A stretch of DNA of 7,802 nt, from the NCBI GenBank assembly GCA_963808455.1, contig CAWEHT010000461.1, positions 1-7,802 of the forward strand. The letters run 5' to 3'. Position numbers and translations under genes: made by a program. Below the pieces are notes generated by a model. The model saw only the letters and a program-made list of their open reading frames with translations, made no database searches and had not been told where the DNA came from. How positions within the stretch are numbered: position 1 is the stretch's first letter; the number at the start of each line of letters is the position of its first letter. The stretch is from CAWEHT01 sp963808455. GTDB lineage: Bacteria > Chloroflexota > Anaerolineae > CG2-30-64-16. This document shows positions 6,184 through 7,802 of this stretch, one piece after another.

Positions 6184-7536
6184 GTGACCGAGCTCAGCCT
6201 GAGCGCCGAGGAACGCGCGCTGCTGGCCGGGGCCGATGGGCCCGGCGTCCGCAAGGCGATGGAGATCGTCGTGGCGTTGGGCCGCATCTACGGCGCGCCC
6301 GACCTGGCCCCCATCAGCCACGCCCACATCGCCGGGGTCAGCTACAAGAACATCGGCGATGCCGGCATCGCCTTTCTCCGCGAGTGGGCGGGCCAGGGCG
6401 CGCGTCGCGCGTGTGCCGGCGACCCTCAACCCGATGGGCATGGACCGTGGCCGGTGGCAGGCCTGGGGCATCGACGAGAGCTTCGCCGTCCCGCAATTGA
6501 GCGCGCTGGACGCTTTCCTGGCCATGGGCATCGCTCCGGTCCTGAGCTGTACGCCCTACCTCTTGCCCGGCCAGACACCCCACCGGGGTGACCTGCTGGC
6601 CTGGTCGGAATCGAGCGCGGTCGTCTTCGCCAACTCCGTGCTGGGCGCTCGCACCAACCGCGAGGGCGGGCCCAGCGCGCTGGCCGCCGCCATCACCGGG
6701 CGCACCGCGCGCTATGGCTACCTGCTCGACGAGCCGCGCCAGGCCGGTCTCATCGTGGAGGTGACGTGCCCCGTGCGCACCGTGGCCGATTTCGGTGCGC
6801 TGAGCTACCTCGTCGGCAAGGCCATCGGAGACGGCGTGCCCTGGTTTGCCGACCTGGCAGCCTGGCTGCCGCCGCTCCCGCCCGACCTGGCCCCGGGCGG
6901 GCCGGCCGTCGACCGCCTCAAGACGCTTGGCGCCGGGCTGGCCGCCTATGGCGCAGTGGCCCTGTTCCACGTCGCCGGCTATACGCCCGAAGCGCGCGAT
7001 CTGGGCGAGCGCCTGCTGGCGCCGGCTGCCCGCCGGTTGCGGATCACGAGCCTGGACGAGGCCTACCGCGTGATGGACGCCGACCCTGACCAGCGGTCTA
7101 TCGACCTCGTGGCCATCGGGTGCCCGCACGCCAGCCTAGCCGAGATCCCGAGATCGCCCATTACCTCCGCGGCCGCAGGCTGGCGGCGCGCCTCTGGGTG
7201 ACTACCGGGGAGATCACCCGCCGGCAGGCGGCCGAGGCCGGCCACGTGGCCTTGATCGAATCGGCCGGCGGCGAAGTCGTCGCCGACACCTGCGCCGTAG
7301 TGGCCCCGCTGCGCATGCTTGGCGTGCGCAGCATGGCAACGAATGCCGGCAAGATGGCCTGCTACGCCCCCATGCACAGCGGCGTAAAGATGCGGTTCGG
7401 GGACCTGGAACTCTGCCTCGAGGCCGCAGTCACCGGCGGTGGAGCGGCCCGTCCTGGCAATAAACGGAGGAAAGACCACTGCAAAAGCCTTCTGCGGCGG
7501 GTACAAAGTCAGGGTGGTGCACGGCTCGTCCTGTAG
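6184..7536 (+). pseudogene. acnX: Aconitase X large (catalytic) subunit, two apparent frameshifts
   Basis: Aconitase X (DUF521) is an iron-sulfur hydro-lyase. Characterised members dehydrate cis-3-hydroxy-L-proline in bacteria or mevalonate 5-phosphate in archaea, and the sequence does not tell me which applies. Three collinear pieces make one complete protein. Frame 1 from GTG 6184 to about 6405 carries HIAGVSYKNIG. Frame 2 from about 6406 to 7148 carries PATLNPMGMD, CTPYL, SSAVVFANSVLGARTNREGG and IGCPHAS. Frame 1 again from about 7149 carries VADTCAVVAP and ATNAGKMACYAPMHSGVKMRFG. The cysteines in CTPYL, GCPHAS and ADTC are the candidate cluster or active-site residues and are all present. 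The first break is one extra base in a CG-rich run and the second is one missing base at ATCCCGAG, so the frame is restored. Family homology ends at LEAAVTG, leaving an unrelated tail of about 30 residues. GAGAGGG lies 8 nt before the GTG. It is possibly intact in reality, if the indels are assembly errors. Confidence 0.88.
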
Positions 7537-7584
7537 GCCAGACTGATGTCATCCGCCTGTGACCGCAACCCGCGAGGCTATGCC

Positions 7585-7802
7585 ATGGCCAGTTACGACC
7601 CCATGTACGACCAGGATTCCCTCCGCCTGATCCGCGAGGCTTTCGAGCGATGGGAAGAAACCGACCTGCAGCGCCGCTCTCTGGCAAGGATGCCCGAGCG
7701 CCGGGATAGTTTCATCACCGCCTCGGGCTCACCCGTGGGCAGACTCTATACCCCTGCGAATTCCGGCAGGGCGGACTATGCGCGCGATATCGGCCTGCCG
7801 GC
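7585..7802 (+). CDS. Methylmalonyl-CoA mutase-type large subunit, N-terminal 72 codons
   Basis: The gene runs off the right edge. The visible 72 residues match the start of coenzyme-B12-dependent acyl-CoA mutases: an amphipathic opening (LRLIREAFERWEE), MPERRDSFITASGSPVGRLYTP, and ADYARDIGLP, which leads into the substrate-binding barrel. The enzyme interconverts methylmalonyl-CoA and succinyl-CoA in propionate metabolism. The B12-binding part is outside the window, so an isobutyryl-CoA or related mutase cannot be excluded. ATG 7585 has GAGG 7 nt upstream. An in-frame ATG at 7546 would add 13 residues not typical of the family. The gene starts 48 nt after the aconitase X stop, with no terminator between, so co-transcription is likely. 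Confidence 0.88.
   Translation, partial: MASYDPMYDQDSLRLIREAFERWEETDLQRRSLARMPERRDSFITASGSPVGRLYTPANSGRADYARDIGLP

Noticed and set aside
6338..7129. A 263-codon minus-strand open frame
   Set aside because: It is antisense to the aconitase X gene, whose motifs on the plus strand are unmistakable.

Overview
The window is strongly G+C-rich bacterial DNA with GTG and TTG starts used beside ATG. An OmpR-type two-component system, MFS exporters, an aconitase X gene, the start of an acyl-CoA mutase gene and intergenic ATCCTGT-type repeats fit an environmental member of the Chloroflexota or a similar high-GC phylum. That placement is an inference from overall style, not from a marker gene.

Layout. 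(1) 3-516: the 3' end of a small membrane protein gene entering from the left, closed by a perfect 13-bp terminator hairpin. (2) 517-2899: a leader with a possible promoter and several hairpins, then an MFS_3/EntS-like exporter whose frame runs on without a stop into the next gene. An OmpR/PhoB response regulator follows, with its own likely promoter. (3) 2902-4254: the partner histidine kinase, two bases downstream of the regulator and starting at TTG. Its 3' end overlaps tail-to-tail with a minus-strand gene. (4) 4145-5406, minus strand: a second, drug:H+ antiporter-like MFS transporter broken by one apparent frameshift in the loop between its two six-helix halves. (5) 5407-5950: about 540 bp without a convincing gene, containing a tandem 112/113-bp repeat and then a good promoter. 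(6) 5951-7802: a 62-residue two-helix membrane protein, a large-subunit aconitase X gene with two compensating apparent frameshifts, and the first 72 codons of a methylmalonyl-CoA mutase-type large subunit, all on the plus strand.

Working together. The regulator and kinase form a pair, and their neighbours on both sides are MFS exporters. A plausible reading is an envelope or drug-stress sensor controlling efflux, but nothing in the sequence proves it. Aconitase X normally needs a small swivel subunit, and none is visible here. Four apparent single-base faults in three genes (lost stop, one frameshift, two frameshifts) are more than expected by chance. Either this is a decaying stretch or, more simply, an assembly with residual indels in GC-rich runs. 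I did not find a convincing new defence or mobile system. The most distinctive non-coding structure is the tandem repeat at 5660-5884.
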